Below are positions 29,094 through 39,307 of a stretch of DNA of 64,000 nucleotides, one piece after another. The notes beneath the pieces are model-generated. The model made no database searches. It was not told the DNA's origin and saw only the letters and a program-made list of their open reading frames with translations. Made by a program: the position numbers and the translations under genes. This DNA is from Vespula vulgaris (Eukaryota > Arthropoda > Insecta > Hymenoptera > Vespidae), in NCBI RefSeq assembly GCF_905475345.1, contig NC_066589.1, positions 7,307,001-7,371,000 of the forward strand, written 5' to 3'. Numbering within the stretch: position 1 is the stretch's first letter; every line of letters starts with the position of its first letter.

Positions 29094-29673
29094 TTCTCTC
29101 TTTGTCTTTCTAAGTTAAAAAAGATACAATAGAAATTTGTTCAGGACAATTCATTCCATACATAAATATAACATTTTATATTTAATTATTTATCTATTTC
29201 AAAATTCTTTATGTAAATATCTATAAAGATTATTACGATGTTGATTGAATTTTTAATTATTACAGAGAGTTAATCAAAAGTTTCTAAATGATTTTAAAAA
29301 TGAATTACTCCTTTTCAAAACTTCAGAGGCCATTCTTTTTTTCTTTCTTTCTTTCTTTTTCATTTTCTTCTTTTTCTTTTCTTTTTTTTTTTTTTTTTTT
29401 TTTGTAAATTATAATACAAAAAGCTCAACTTGTAAAATTACAAGTTTAACGGTAAGCATAGAAAAGTCTCGAGAAAAAAGTAATTGAGTTTTAAAAATCG
29501 CTTAGAAAGTTCTGACTCGTCTAAAAACTTTTACCCGTCAACCCACTCAGTTTCTTTTAATTTTAATGTTTCTGATCGATTCTATGTAATCCCATTTTTA
29601 TATTTACAGCGAACCTGACCGTGCGATCTTCGTGCCGTTCAAAAAGGTGGTCTTGGCTTGGTGCACTGCCTGA
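15896..29673 (+). CDS. Coiled-coil and CAP-Gly domain protein, 8 coding exons
   Basis: Probable microtubule-associated protein of 913 residues. Exons: 15896-16000, 20690-20958, 22417-23499, 24599-24950, 25951-26356, 26809-27086, 27450-27634, 29610-29673; all joins GT-AG and in phase. The ATG at 15896 is the first in frame. Residues from about 20-90 form a heptad-like coiled coil (VVRALHQTVISLRSALDSS, then EELRRLK). The middle is Ser/Glu-rich with Pro and two Gln/His-rich tracts (22640-22675 and about 22960-23030). Exons 4-6 are Arg/Ser/Pro-rich and include a basic RRRRTRRHSEP patch. Exons 7-8 encode a C-terminal CAP-Gly domain (about 832-910; GRVRYVGPVPG, HVGVEL, GRRFFDC, AIFVPFKKV). The usual GKNDG is replaced by GSSDG. 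No kinesin motor is present, which argues against KIF13. I do not recognise the gene by name. An AATAAA lies at 29884-29889. Confidence 0.88.
16911..17184. repeat. Long (ATT)n microsatellite with (TTG)n interruption
   Basis: About 270 bases of TTA/ATT triplets, broken by eight TTG units near 17077-17102. It lies in the first intron of the CAP-Gly gene. The poly-Ile, poly-Leu and poly-Tyr frames through it are artefacts. Confidence 0.97.
17668..18160. repeat. Direct duplication, unit about 245 bases, two copies
   Basis: The segment around 17668-17905 is repeated at about 17911-18160. Shared landmarks are GTCGAACT...ACCC, TTGGGAA near 17730 and 17980, the TATCCTAT/TATCTTAT tract, and GAGTGGTAAGAGTCGC at 17861 and 18111. 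The copies have diverged clearly. It is intronic with no coding potential. Confidence 0.8.
18780..18822. repeat. (TA)n microsatellite
   Basis: About 21 uninterrupted AT units in the first intron of the CAP-Gly gene. Confidence 0.95.
19914..20175. repeat. Minisatellite, about 72-base unit, nearly four copies
   Basis: Copies start at 19914, 19986, 20058 and 20127. Each opens with GATTGG/GATTGA followed by (A/G)GCCAATAA or GTCAATAA, and most contain ATCTGAATAAATAATGTAAT. The spacing is 72, 72 and 69 bases. It is intronic. Confidence 0.85.
20566..20640. repeat. (TA)n / TACATATA microsatellite
   Basis: A TA-rich run ending 50 bases before the acceptor of the second coding exon of the CAP-Gly gene. 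Confidence 0.9.
21270..21442. repeat. Palindromic dispersed repeat, copy 1 (partial)
   Basis: Holds the central TTAAGCTTGTAGTTTTACAA motif, an A-rich stretch, and a right arm with TAATTGATTTTTAGTTTCAT and CTAGAAACTTTTGGCCCAT. It ends in TATATA. The left arm is missing. It lies in the second intron of the CAP-Gly gene. The fuller copies are at 31345-31605 and 32120-32350. Confidence 0.75.
24415..24496. repeat. (ATT)n microsatellite with (GTT)n
   Basis: About 80 bases of ATT triplets with a short GTT stretch. It is intronic, about 100 bases before exon 4 of the CAP-Gly gene. Confidence 0.95.
27220..27360. repeat. Palindromic dispersed repeat, copy 2 (degenerate)
   Basis: The left arm is recognisable (TTTCTAGATGATTTTAAGGA, then AATCCTTTTC and TTCAGGCCA). 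The right arm is short and decayed (TACAAACCT, CCTAGGAATA). It lies in the sixth intron of the CAP-Gly gene. Confidence 0.55.
28846..29026 (+). other. Possible alternative 3' exon of the CAP-Gly gene
   Basis: An open frame with coding-like composition ends KRDDDVRVTIIDVPESAPPQ plus a few residues, with a stop at 29024. An AG at 28844-28845 would join exon 7 in the right phase, but the pyrimidine tract before it is poor. Use of this exon would break the CAP-Gly domain after RRFFD. It could equally be chance, or part of something else. Confidence 0.2.
29262..29548. repeat. Palindromic dispersed repeat, copy 3
   Basis: The left arm has AAAAGTTTCTAAATGATTTT followed by AAAAATGAATTACTCC. The centre has AACTTGTAAAATTACAAGTT, itself a palindrome. 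The right arm has GTAATTGAGTTTTAAAAATC and CTAAAAACTTTTACCCGTCA. It sits about 60 bases before the last exon of the CAP-Gly gene. Confidence 0.8.
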
Positions 29674-31340
29674 CCCGATGTACCCACTTCCAAAGTAACA
29701 CCGAGAATTTTGCTCTCACAATACACAATGTAAATGTGGATACGGCGGTATGTATGTACAGCACACATAAGTTTCGCTATGACTTTTATAGAATGTTGCT
29801 GTGGGTATCGTCTCTATTCATTTCTTCCAACGATTTTCGTAAGTAAAAATATATATAATTTTTTTTTCTTTTTTCAAAAAAGAAATAAAATCAAAGAACG
29901 TTTAGTGGACAAAAAAAAAATCGTTGATCGGTATCACTTAACGTTCGTTCGAAAATTTATCTTAAGGATTTAATTAAAAGTATCATTGAACGATAAATCA
30001 TTGATTTAAAAAAAAAAAACAAAAAAAAACATCGTTTTGTTGATAATAAGCAGAAATATTGGATTTAGAGATGTTGCCAGAAAATATGAAAACTTCTATA
30101 TATGATATAAATGATTTACATATTTGCAAAAGAAAACCACAATTAGACGTGCGTACACAAAGCCTACATAATGTATCTATATTTATATATATATACACAC
30201 ACATACGCGCACGTGCATATATTTTTAAAAAAGGACTCTCTCTCTATATTATATATATATATATACACATAGTACATATAGAAAATAGTTATCAATAATT
30301 GTGTAAAAAGGGAAAGATATCATATTGAAGAGGCTACATGTGTATTATTATTTAACGGAAGCTCGGATCGATTGTAAGTGTTTTTTTTTAGATATAAGTA
30401 ACTCTCTTGTACAAATAAGTTATATACCTTATATATATGTATATATATGTGTGTGTATACATACATACATATATATATGTATATATATATATATTTAACA
30501 TATACATTTATTGTCTACTCGCAAAAGAATAAGTAACTATAGTTACTGATTACGTCAGATTACGACACAAAAAATCGCATGCGATGAATTTTTTTGCAGA
30601 GACCGATAATTACGGCAAATTATGTGTATGTTTGTATGTATGTATGTATGTATGTACGTACGTGAATCTTCCAGATAATATATGTCAGTCGATCTTTTTC
30701 CATGCTTCAATGCCATGAAAAAAGAAGTAAAATGAGATAAATAAATAAAAAAATTCTCGATTTCAAATGACCGACATAAAGATTGCATTATGATTATTCG
30801 AAAAACAGTGATATTTTAGATAATATTTTAGATAGCATTAAAAAAAAAAAAAAAATAAGGAAAAAAAGAAACATTTTTCGGTTTATCGTTCGGATTTTAG
30901 AAAGGTGTAAAAAATAAAAAAAAAAGAATAATATTAATAATAAAATATCGTAATATTCTATTTAGACACCGAAGATATGATAGATAAAAAAATATATACA
31001 TATACATATATATATATATTATAATATAATAATAATCTGCCGTTTAAATTTCGATCTCCAGGAAGTTTTTTTCTCAAAATGGAATTGCGTGTTCGTGCTG
31101 TGAAAGAAATAGAATTTCATATTCCGGTGCAGTAACAAGGAACAAATATTGTCGATCAAAATAAAATAGATATAGATATATGTAGCTCGTACTCGAGCCA
31201 TTCTCTCTTTTTATGCATAATATAATTGATAATTATTAATAATATATCACGTACCTGTATCATTGACAATTATTACATTTTAATGTGCTATTTATACGCG
31301 AATTGTGGATGCAACACACAGTTATAGAGATATTCGATAA
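29674..31340. other. 3' flank of the CAP-Gly gene
   Basis: No gene seen. A 3' UTR probably starts here, with a candidate AATAAA at 29884-29889. The rest is AT-rich with short TA and TATG runs and several A runs. Confidence 0.5.
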
Positions 31341-31344
31341 TACA

Positions 31345-31605
31345 GGGTGGACAACTAAAAAGTTTCTAGGTGAGCCAAAAGATCTTAGATGATTTTAAAA
31401 ATCAATTACTTCTTTTCCAAACCTTTTAGGATAACTCCTTCTTTTTTTTTTTAAGTTTTAGATATTTCAGTAAAATTACAAGCTTAGTTTGTAAAACTAT
31501 AAGCCTAACTACGAATCTAAAATGTTTTGGAAAAAATTAATTGATATTAAAAATTATCGAAACAATTTTCGCTTACCTAGAAACTTTTGGGCAAACCTTG
31601 TATAT
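31345..31605. repeat. Palindromic dispersed repeat, copy 4
   Basis: Begins TACAGGGTGGACAACTAAAA and GTTTCTAGGTGA, with GATTTTAAAAATCAATTACT in the left arm. The right arm mirrors it: AATTAATTGATATTAAAAAT, then CCTAGAAACTTTTGGGCAAA and CCTTGTATATA. It is immediately followed by a (TA)n run. The two halves are imperfect reverse complements, so the whole could fold into one long hairpin. Confidence 0.85.
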
Positions 31606-31610
31606 ACACA

Positions 31611-31623
<13 letters not shown>

Positions 31624-31662
<39 letters not shown>
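31624..31662. repeat. (TA)n microsatellite
   Basis: TG then TA dinucleotides directly abutting repeat copy 4. Confidence 0.9.
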
Positions 31663-31667
<5 letters not shown>

Positions 31668-32119
31668 GCATATAATTTTGTAAAGTTAGATAACGTTTCA
31701 TTGTAAATTTTATTTTATTTTCTTTTATTTATTGTTTTTATTTTTTTTAATCTTTTTTTTATGACATCATGGCCATCGAAGGTCCACGGATAACAAAAAC
31801 TAATATGCATTATAATTTAAAAATAATGATCTTTGCGAGATAGACTGTACCTGTATATTATATTGTCCATTAAGAAGAAACGCACGAAGTGTGACGTAAG
31901 CTTTTTTTATTACATTCAGGCGAGTTTAGAAGATTGCTAGGTGTGTCGAGAGAAAGAAACTGCAATTTCTACGTCAATGAAATTAGAAAGAAGAAAGTTT
32001 CACCATTTCTATTTCTTTCAGTCGTTATAATTCGTATATATATATGTGTGTGTGTGTATTATATATATACACATATCCATATACACACACATGTATATAT
32101 GCATCCATCTATATATACA

Positions 32120-32350
32120 AGGTGGGCTAAAAGTTTCTAAGTGGACCAAAAGTTCCAAGGTGATTTTAAAAATCAATTACTCTTTCCGAGGTTTTTTAGA
32201 CTAATCTTTCAATTTAGGGCTTCTTACAAGCTTAAACTTGTAGTTTTACAATATACAAAAAAAATTAACCTACAAAGTCTTGAAAAATAGTAATTGATTT
32301 TTAAAGTCACCTAGGAACTTTCAGCCTAGAAACTTTTGTGGCCCATTATA
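32120..32350. repeat. Palindromic dispersed repeat, copy 5
   Basis: Begins ACAAGGTGGGCTAAAAGTTT, with GGTGATTTTAAAAATCAATT in the left arm. The centre has TACAAGCTTAAACTTGTAGT. The right arm is TAGTAATTGATTTTTAAAGT and CCTAGAAACTTTTGTGGCCC. It ends at a TATATA run. It is about 515 bases from copy 4. Confidence 0.85.
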
Positions 32351-33351
32351 TATATATATATTAGTAGCGTTATGTATTAACACGAACCGTGAGTTAAAAG
32401 AACACGTACATTCATACATACACACACACATACACACATACATGCATACACATACAGAGAGAGGACATTTTTCTCGTGTTATAACTTTATTTGATCAATC
32501 CAACTAGAAATATCTGCAATCTTGCACGTTCGCAATGCCAACCGAAACAATTTTCGGCAAATTATAAGACACAAGTGATATATTTCGCGTGACTCCAGGT
32601 AAATTTAGTTATGCTTTATTACATGAGATACGATCTTCCGGTTACACGTATATAACTATGTATAACACGCGCACACGCACATACATACACACACAGGCAC
32701 ATATATAGAAGCTATTCGCTTGCGAACTAAACTCGAATCTGTGATAAAGGGTTTCGCCTGAAAATTTTCAATAGTTTTCACGAAAGGAATTAAAATTACA
32801 CACGGACGCCGTCTGTTTATAAATTAAACATTTAAATATTTCATTTTTAATATGCACATACATACACACAGACATATGTGTAATACATTTTTATTATTAG
32901 ATTATTTAACAAGAGAACTTTATGACGTCGCATAGTGTTTTTTAAATAACAGAATAGAGAATATCGATATTATTCATTTTACACAAAAATAAATTACGAT
33001 GGTATTCGAAAATTCTCGCTCACTGACGATTATGAATTTTTTATTGATTTAATTAATTATAACTGAACACGCAGACACACCCAGCAATATTTGACGATAA
33101 TACTTTAAATAAATATAAACACAAATGCGTCTTCTCTTCTCGAGTTACATATACATTTTAACATTGCCATTATAAAAAAAGAAAAAGCTAGTTAAGTAGT
33201 GTATTTTACGGTTATTATCACTTGCTATAATCAATTTTGGACGAAGATTTATTATTAATAAGTCTTTCTCTATCTAGTTTCAGTACAACATATTATTTGT
33301 GATCGTTGCGTTTTAAGATTTATTATATCGTTATTATAATTAACTTTTTTG

Positions 33352-33389
<38 letters not shown>

Positions 33390-33503
33390 TTTATTACTAT
33401 TATTACTATTATTATTATTCTCTCACAAAGATTTTTACAATTTTTATTTGTGTTAGATAGAAATATATATATATGTATTATATATATATATATTATATAT
33501 ATG

Positions 33504-33544
<41 letters not shown>

Positions 33545-33670
33545 CTGTACATAATGCCAATTTCACACAGACATTGAGTCATTTATATGTACAATGCATA
33601 CATATGTATGTATTTGAAACGCCGAAGTGCAAATATTTTCCAAAGCACGTTTAAACGGACACATCTAACG
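32351..33670. other. Intergenic, simple-repeat-rich
   Basis: No gene seen. It is AT-rich with ACAC/ATAC dinucleotide patches, an (ATT)n run at about 33356-33419 and a (TA)n run at about 33485-33541. Confidence 0.6.
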
Positions 33671-33715
33671 TAGCGCTGTTCAACTTCTACACAGACCAAA
33701 GGCTAATCAAATAAT

Positions 33716-33789
<74 letters not shown>

Positions 33790-34125
33790 TACTAACAACA
33801 ATAATAATAATAATGATAATGATAATGTTAATGATAATGATAATGATAATAATAACAATCATAATAATACCTGAGCTCAATTTATAATTTACAATTTATT
33901 TTTTGCGACAGTATTTTTTTTTATTTTTGTTTTATTTTAATCGTTAAAAAAAGAAAAAAGAAAAAAAAAGAAGAAATTATAATTTACGCGGCTATGTCAA
34001 AAAGAAATAAATTACATTAACGAGAACACTCGAGGATGGATTTCATGTGCTATGAATAAACCACAAAAAAATGGTGCCGCGAGCCGGATGTGGCTTTAGT
34101 GTAGAACCACAGTTGAACAGCGCTG
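33671..34125. mobile_element. hAT-type MITE, 455 bases
   Basis: The 14-base terminal inverted repeat is perfect: AGCGCTGTTCAACT at 33672-33685 and its complement at 34111-34124. A second shared block inside it is TCTACAC on the left and GTGTAGA on the right. The outer base is C in the expected hAT end CAGCGCTG; the left copy has T. The flanks are ATCTAACG and GTCTAAGG, an 8-base target duplication matching at 6 of 8 positions, with the CTA core usual for hAT. The inside carries a (TAA)n tract and no transposase, so it is non-autonomous. Confidence 0.75.
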
Positions 34126-34872
34126 GTCTAAGGAATTAGTTTTGATAAGTCGTAAAAAACATAACGCTACACACTGTGACTATCTTTCTCTTGGACAATT
34201 TTTCTTTTTTTTTTTAATAGCATTTAGTAAAGCGTATAATATATGTATATGTAAATCAATTTAAGATGGAGGCACACGATGGACCAACGCTTTAATTACT
34301 GTTTCAAATCATCTTTAAAAGATTTTTTTTTAACAAAATTTGCATTTACTTATAGCGATTCTATTATTACCATTTAAATCGAAACACACACATACACACA
34401 TACTAACAAACACAGACAGACATACTGAAAATACCGTATAAATTTTCTTAAGGCATAATAAATAAAAAAAAAAAAACACACATACATACAGTCATATTAG
34501 AAACATCGTATAAATGTTCTTAAGAGTAATAAGTAAAAAAACACACATACATATACACAAAGAGAGATATGCAGTATCACTGGAAAACTCCTCTATGTAT
34601 TTTCTTAAGGAGTTTTATGTAAAAAAAAAGAAAAAAAAAGAAAGGAAGAAAGAAAAAAGTAGATGAAAAAAAAAGAAATCACAAACACACATACATACAG
34701 ACACAGCACGTTGTAATAAAAAAAAACATATTATATTTTTTACTTGCTGCAAAAGAAGAGTCGTCGTGGGAAGACCTTACCTACGTTAAAAAGTCAAATT
34801 TTTTCTTAACATACGTTCGTTCTCTATACGATATTTTATCTCTTATATACATATATATGTGTGTATACTACA

Positions 34873-34926
<54 letters not shown>

Positions 34927-35437
34927 TACGTACATATATATACATATACATAAAAACGAAAATGGGAATAACACATACTGAATGTAATTAAGTGGCAAAA
35001 GCATTGTAGGGAGTAACGTTGATCGATGTTAATCGCTGTAATTACTGTTACGTTTAAATGTTTCGATGTGACATAGATAGATAACTCTCGAAAAGAAAAA
35101 AATAATTATAGGAAAGAAAGAGAGAGAGAGAGAGAAAGGAGGAATAACGATGTGCACTTATACGATCGATTATTATTCTCGATCTTATTATCCTCGTCGA
35201 ATTATTGTTTCTTCGTTGAAATATTAAAATAAAATAGAAAAAAAAGAAAAGTCAAGAAAAATCGTGTATTCGCTGTCATAAATATATAGCATAAGACAGC
35301 TGACGGTGTAATAAAAAAAAAAAGCAATTGATTCGAAGATTTCATTTTTGTGAATTGATAGATAATTATTACATCTCTTTGTGTGTGTTCATGATGATTT
35401 AGACGTTTGTTATTCGAAGATAACAAAATACGACGTT

Positions 35438-35468
<31 letters not shown>

Positions 35469-36660
35469 CAGTCAGTTTGGATCGATAGATCTCCTCTAAT
35501 CCTCTGTTTCGAGAGATTATTAATATAAGATGGCTACGATATGGTACTTAATGCTTCGTGATTCGTCAAATTGGATGATGCTAAGAGAGGATGAAAAGTG
35601 ACTCTCGATGAGATTGTTATCACTGTACCTAACTAGATGTTAACGTAACGAAGAGATATTGTCGTCACTCTACTATTTATTGTATCGTAACGATGGGTTA
35701 ATGATCATAATGATAATGATGATAATGATGATAATGATGATAAGAACGATAAGTATGATGATGATGATGATGACGATGATGATGTATCAGAAAAATAAAA
35801 CTATTATTACTCAATAGAAAATGAATATTTAAAAGAGTTCCTTGGAAATGTCGATTTCTTTTTTCTTTTTCTTTTCTTTTCTTTTTTGTAACTAGCTTTA
35901 TGAAAAATCTCACGGATGGATAAATTCACGTAAATTTACGAATAAACTATTTCGTCTCGTAAATGGATAAAAAGTTACGTTAGTCCTCTTGAATCCTGAA
36001 TTCGAAAGGCGCTTAAATCGCAGATTCGTTGGAGAAACTTTGAATAAAGGTTCGCTAGAATCCTAGGGAACACCGTCGAAAAGTTTTATACAGAGCTCGA
36101 ATAGTTTCGCGATAGGGTTTAACGTAACGCTCGCCAAAGTTTTCCAGACGGTTTGGGAAACGGAATTTGAATGCCTCAGTTATATATCTTCCTCGTGAGA
36201 AAGTTTGTGCTGAATAATTAACTAATCCGTTCACGTTATCGCGTGTAAGGATGGAATATAATTGTTTTCCTTATAACATCTCTATTATTAGCTATATATA
36301 TTAGAAGTAAAAGTAATAGGAAGAAAAAAAGAAAAAAGAGAACAGATCGTTAGATCCATTATTTATTAACATAACGTTGGGTAATATCAAATTATGTATA
36401 ATCTCATGATACATACGTACATATATATTTATCATAGATTTTATTTTTCAAATTAGAATGCACCAAGTGAAATGAAAATTATAAAAAAGAATTCAAATAA
36501 ATTAGACATAATCCGATGTTAGAAAGTCGGTCGAACGTCGATTATGGTTGTCACGATTATAGAAAAATTAAGGTAGTCTCAACACTGTGAAGATATATGG
36601 CTCGTAAAATAATTCTTGGAATTCGATGGGATCCATTCATATTCGTGATATATATGGATA
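34126..36660. other. Intergenic spacer
   Basis: No gene seen. Contains A-rich and ACAC patches (34380-34730), a (TA)n run at about 34881-34923, short GA runs near 35115 and 35440, and GAT/AAT triplets at 35700-35785. Confidence 0.6.
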
Positions 36661-36969
36661 TCAACGATGAGCTGGATAATCGGCGTACCAGCCAAATGCA
36701 CCGTTAGATCCGGTATGTCCGCCATAATCCACATAATCCAGAATTTGACCGATGGATCTCTCCGCTCGTGAATTCTCCAACTCCTCGTGATGAAGATTTG
36801 GCACGGCTATAGGTACGTAAGCTGGATCTGCTTGACGAGCAATTCTTGGAGCCGATAGTGATATCGGATTCAATTCTAACACGTCTATACCGTCAACAGG
36901 GATGGCAATGTAACGCCTACCAGCTAATACATCACATGCACCGTACAGCATCAATAATAATAGGACACC
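36661..36969 (-). CDS. 3' exon of a small secreted-peptide-like gene (5' exon not found)
   Basis: I do not recognise this gene. The exon runs from an acceptor (AG at 36970-36971) in phase 0 to a TGA at 36661. It encodes 102 residues starting GVLLLLMLYGACDVLAGRR. This looks like the core of a signal peptide followed by a possible dibasic site. Further on are YIAIPVDGIDVLELN, single basic sites (IARQ, NSRAER), and a Gly/Tyr-rich end with DYVDYGGHTG. Split signal peptides with a tiny first exon are common in insect secreted proteins, so the start codon should lie in an upstream exon at higher coordinates. I could not place that exon with confidence. A neuropeptide-like precursor or another small secreted protein would both fit. 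Confidence 0.55.
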   Translation of the reverse strand, partial: GVLLLLMLYGACDVLAGRRYIAIPVDGIDVLELNPISLSAPRIARQADPAYVPIAVPNLHHEELENSRAERSIGQILDYVDYGGHTGSNGAFGWYADYPAHR

Positions 36970-37065
36970 CTGTGTGTAACAGAAATAATTGAGTTATTAA
37001 TTTACGAGATAGACTTTCTTTTGCATTAGGTGATTCTAAAAATCAATTCGATAAAAATCAAAAGA

Positions 37066-37273
37066 CGATTTCTAAGTAGGATGAAAGAAGACTTCAAAAA
37101 TCGATTATTATATCGATTATATCCTTTCCAAGAGCTTTTTTTTATAGGCCAAAATTTTTGATTTTTAGACTGTACAAAAATTCTTCGGAATGTAGTTCTA
37201 CGATTCGCGCGAAAAAAAAAGTAATTGATATCGTTAAATCACTTAGAAACATTCTTGGTCAACCCTCTGTGAT
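37066..37273. repeat. Palindromic dispersed repeat, copy 6 (diverged)
   Basis: The left arm has GATTTCTAAGTAGG and CTTCAAAAATCGATTATTAT. The centre is AT-rich with TAGGCCAAAATTTTT. The right arm has AAAGTAATTGATATCGTTAA and CACTTAGAAACATTCTTGGT, ending AACCCTCTGTG. It lies just upstream of the secreted-peptide exon. It is more diverged than copies 4 and 5. Confidence 0.65.
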
Positions 37274-37406
37274 ATTCTTTAATTCGATTAATTTTGAATG
37301 AATGAAATCTTTTGAAGAACTTGTCGAATATGCAGATACTTCAGATCTATTGGAATTATTTTCTTAAGAAAAATAGTAATGAGGTTTACCAAATTATTCA
37401 TTGTAG

Positions 37407-37549
37407 TATCGTCGAACTCAATTCGGATGTTAGATGAACTGAGGAGAGAGTCTCCGTCAGCGACGTTTTATACAGATCCGCTTGGCCGCAGCTTTCTCGT
37501 TTTACCCGACCACCGAGTTGTACCAAGCATCGTATCTCTCAAAGAAGAG
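37407..37549 (+). CDS. Isolated coding-like exon of unknown gene
   Basis: Unrecognised. The frame is bounded by a plausible acceptor (CATTGTAG|TA) and a donor (GAAGAG|GTAATT). It encodes 47 complete codons including RMLDELRRESPSATFYTDPL and HRVVPSIVSLKEE. It is GC-richer than its surroundings, and the opposite strand is closed in the overlapping frames, so the composition looks like real coding sequence. Neither a start nor flanking exons were located. One possible continuation is a phase-0 acceptor (CTTCTAG|ACACGC) near 38007, which adds only ten codons before a stop. Confidence 0.35.
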
Positions 37550-39307
37550 GTAATTATTTCTCTTCGTAGAGTTCTTGTAACGTGTTTATCCTATTGTTAG
37601 TTGCTAGTCGTACGTTTTCGTTAGAGTAAATAAGACTTAATCTTTAAAAGTCTGCAAAATATATATTGCTACTTTTTTTTTTTAATTTGTTTGTTGACTT
37701 TTTAATTTATTTTTGATTTATTTATTTCCTTTTTAGTTATTTATTCATTCTTTATTCTTCTTCTTCTAGATTATTCTTTTTCCTTCTAGACAAGAATTAT
37801 ACGTATTGTATCTCGTTGTCGAAGGATAAATAGTCGAAGAGAAACGAACGACTAATATTCTCTATTTCCTCTTTTTAGTTTGACTTTCGATTAGGTACCG
37901 CTTATTTCTTTTGAACACCTCCGTGCTATCTATAATATTATTTTGCGGTCGTACGGCCAACTTTTACTTCCGCACAAGAAATCCCGAAAAACTCTTTATC
38001 TTCTAGACACGCTCGTCATGTCTATCAAAAGGATCGTAATGGAGTGAAAAGTGAAAGGGATTAATAAACGCTTATTTTAGTATATCATCACAATGATCAC
38101 ATATATATTTTCTCATCTTTTTCTTTAATTTTTTTTCTTTTTTTTGTGATACTTCTTATCTCACTTCTCTGTTAAACATTACACACTTTCTTGAACGTAC
38201 AAGCGCAAAAATATTGCAAACATAATAATTAAAAAATATATCGCCAAGAGAAGTTGATTATATAAAAACATAATTACATAAACGTAAATAAAACACGCAC
38301 ACAAGAAAAAAATTTATAATATAAAAATTGAAAGATATTTAAAAAAAAAAAAATATAAAAATATATATATAAAAAAAACCAGAAAATCAGAACATCTTTG
38401 TGATATAAAATATTGATTGGCATAAAATAATAATTGACGTAAAATATTAATTATGACATAAAATATTGATTATGACATAAAATATTAATTATGACATGAA
38501 ATGACATAAAATATTAATTATGACATAAAATATTAATTATGACATAATACTGATATTATTATATAAAATATTGATTAAAGTAAAAATGTATGATGAAAGA
38601 AGTAAATGATTTATAAATTTAAAAGAATGCTTATGTATGTGTCGCTTTTACGCAGAACTCTTTACTGTTTATACGTAAGTATGTAAATAAAAGAAAACAA
38701 ATACTTTTACCTAAAAGTGAAAATATTTAACAAGAAGTATTTTTAATAGATAAGATATATAAAAAAAAAAAGAACATGTCTAACACTTATTTTTTGTTCA
38801 CAATTATTGATGACTATAAATTACAGATATATAAATCTTTTCAAAGATTATACACTTTGTCGTCAATTTTCATTGTCTTTTTTTTTATATATACATATAT
38901 ATCTCACTTATGTTATACGAACTGATGTCTATAATGCTAATAGAAATTAAACTAAGTTAATCGAGATTCTTTAATAATTCTGTGCAGTAAATAAATTATC
39001 TTGTATTTTGTATGCCTTAGTATTTAACACTTTTGTTACAACACATTGTTGTCATAGACAATGTTAGTAAAAAAGTATTAAATGTAAAAACTTTGGTAAA
39101 TGTAAAAACTGTAGGATGAAGAATATTTGTACAAAAATATCTTACATATAATATGTTGTTACATTTACTACCTATAATCTATTATAGATATTAATGTTAT
39201 AGCCATTATATACAAGATCGATGGAAACGAATACATTAATATTTGTACTGTTACCTTTCATTTCTATTTTCATTATGAAAATTTTAGGTTTATAGTAGAC
39301 AACATAT
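37550..39307. other. Intergenic spacer and probable papi 3' UTR
   Basis: No supported gene apart from the possible short exon near 38007. AT-rich. A 19-base tandem repeat lies at 38402-38555. The right end follows the papi stop on the minus strand. Confidence 0.5.
38402..38555. repeat. About 19-base tandem repeat, several copies
   Basis: Unit ACATAAAATATTAATTATG with small changes, repeated about seven times with one short partial unit. Confidence 0.8.
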
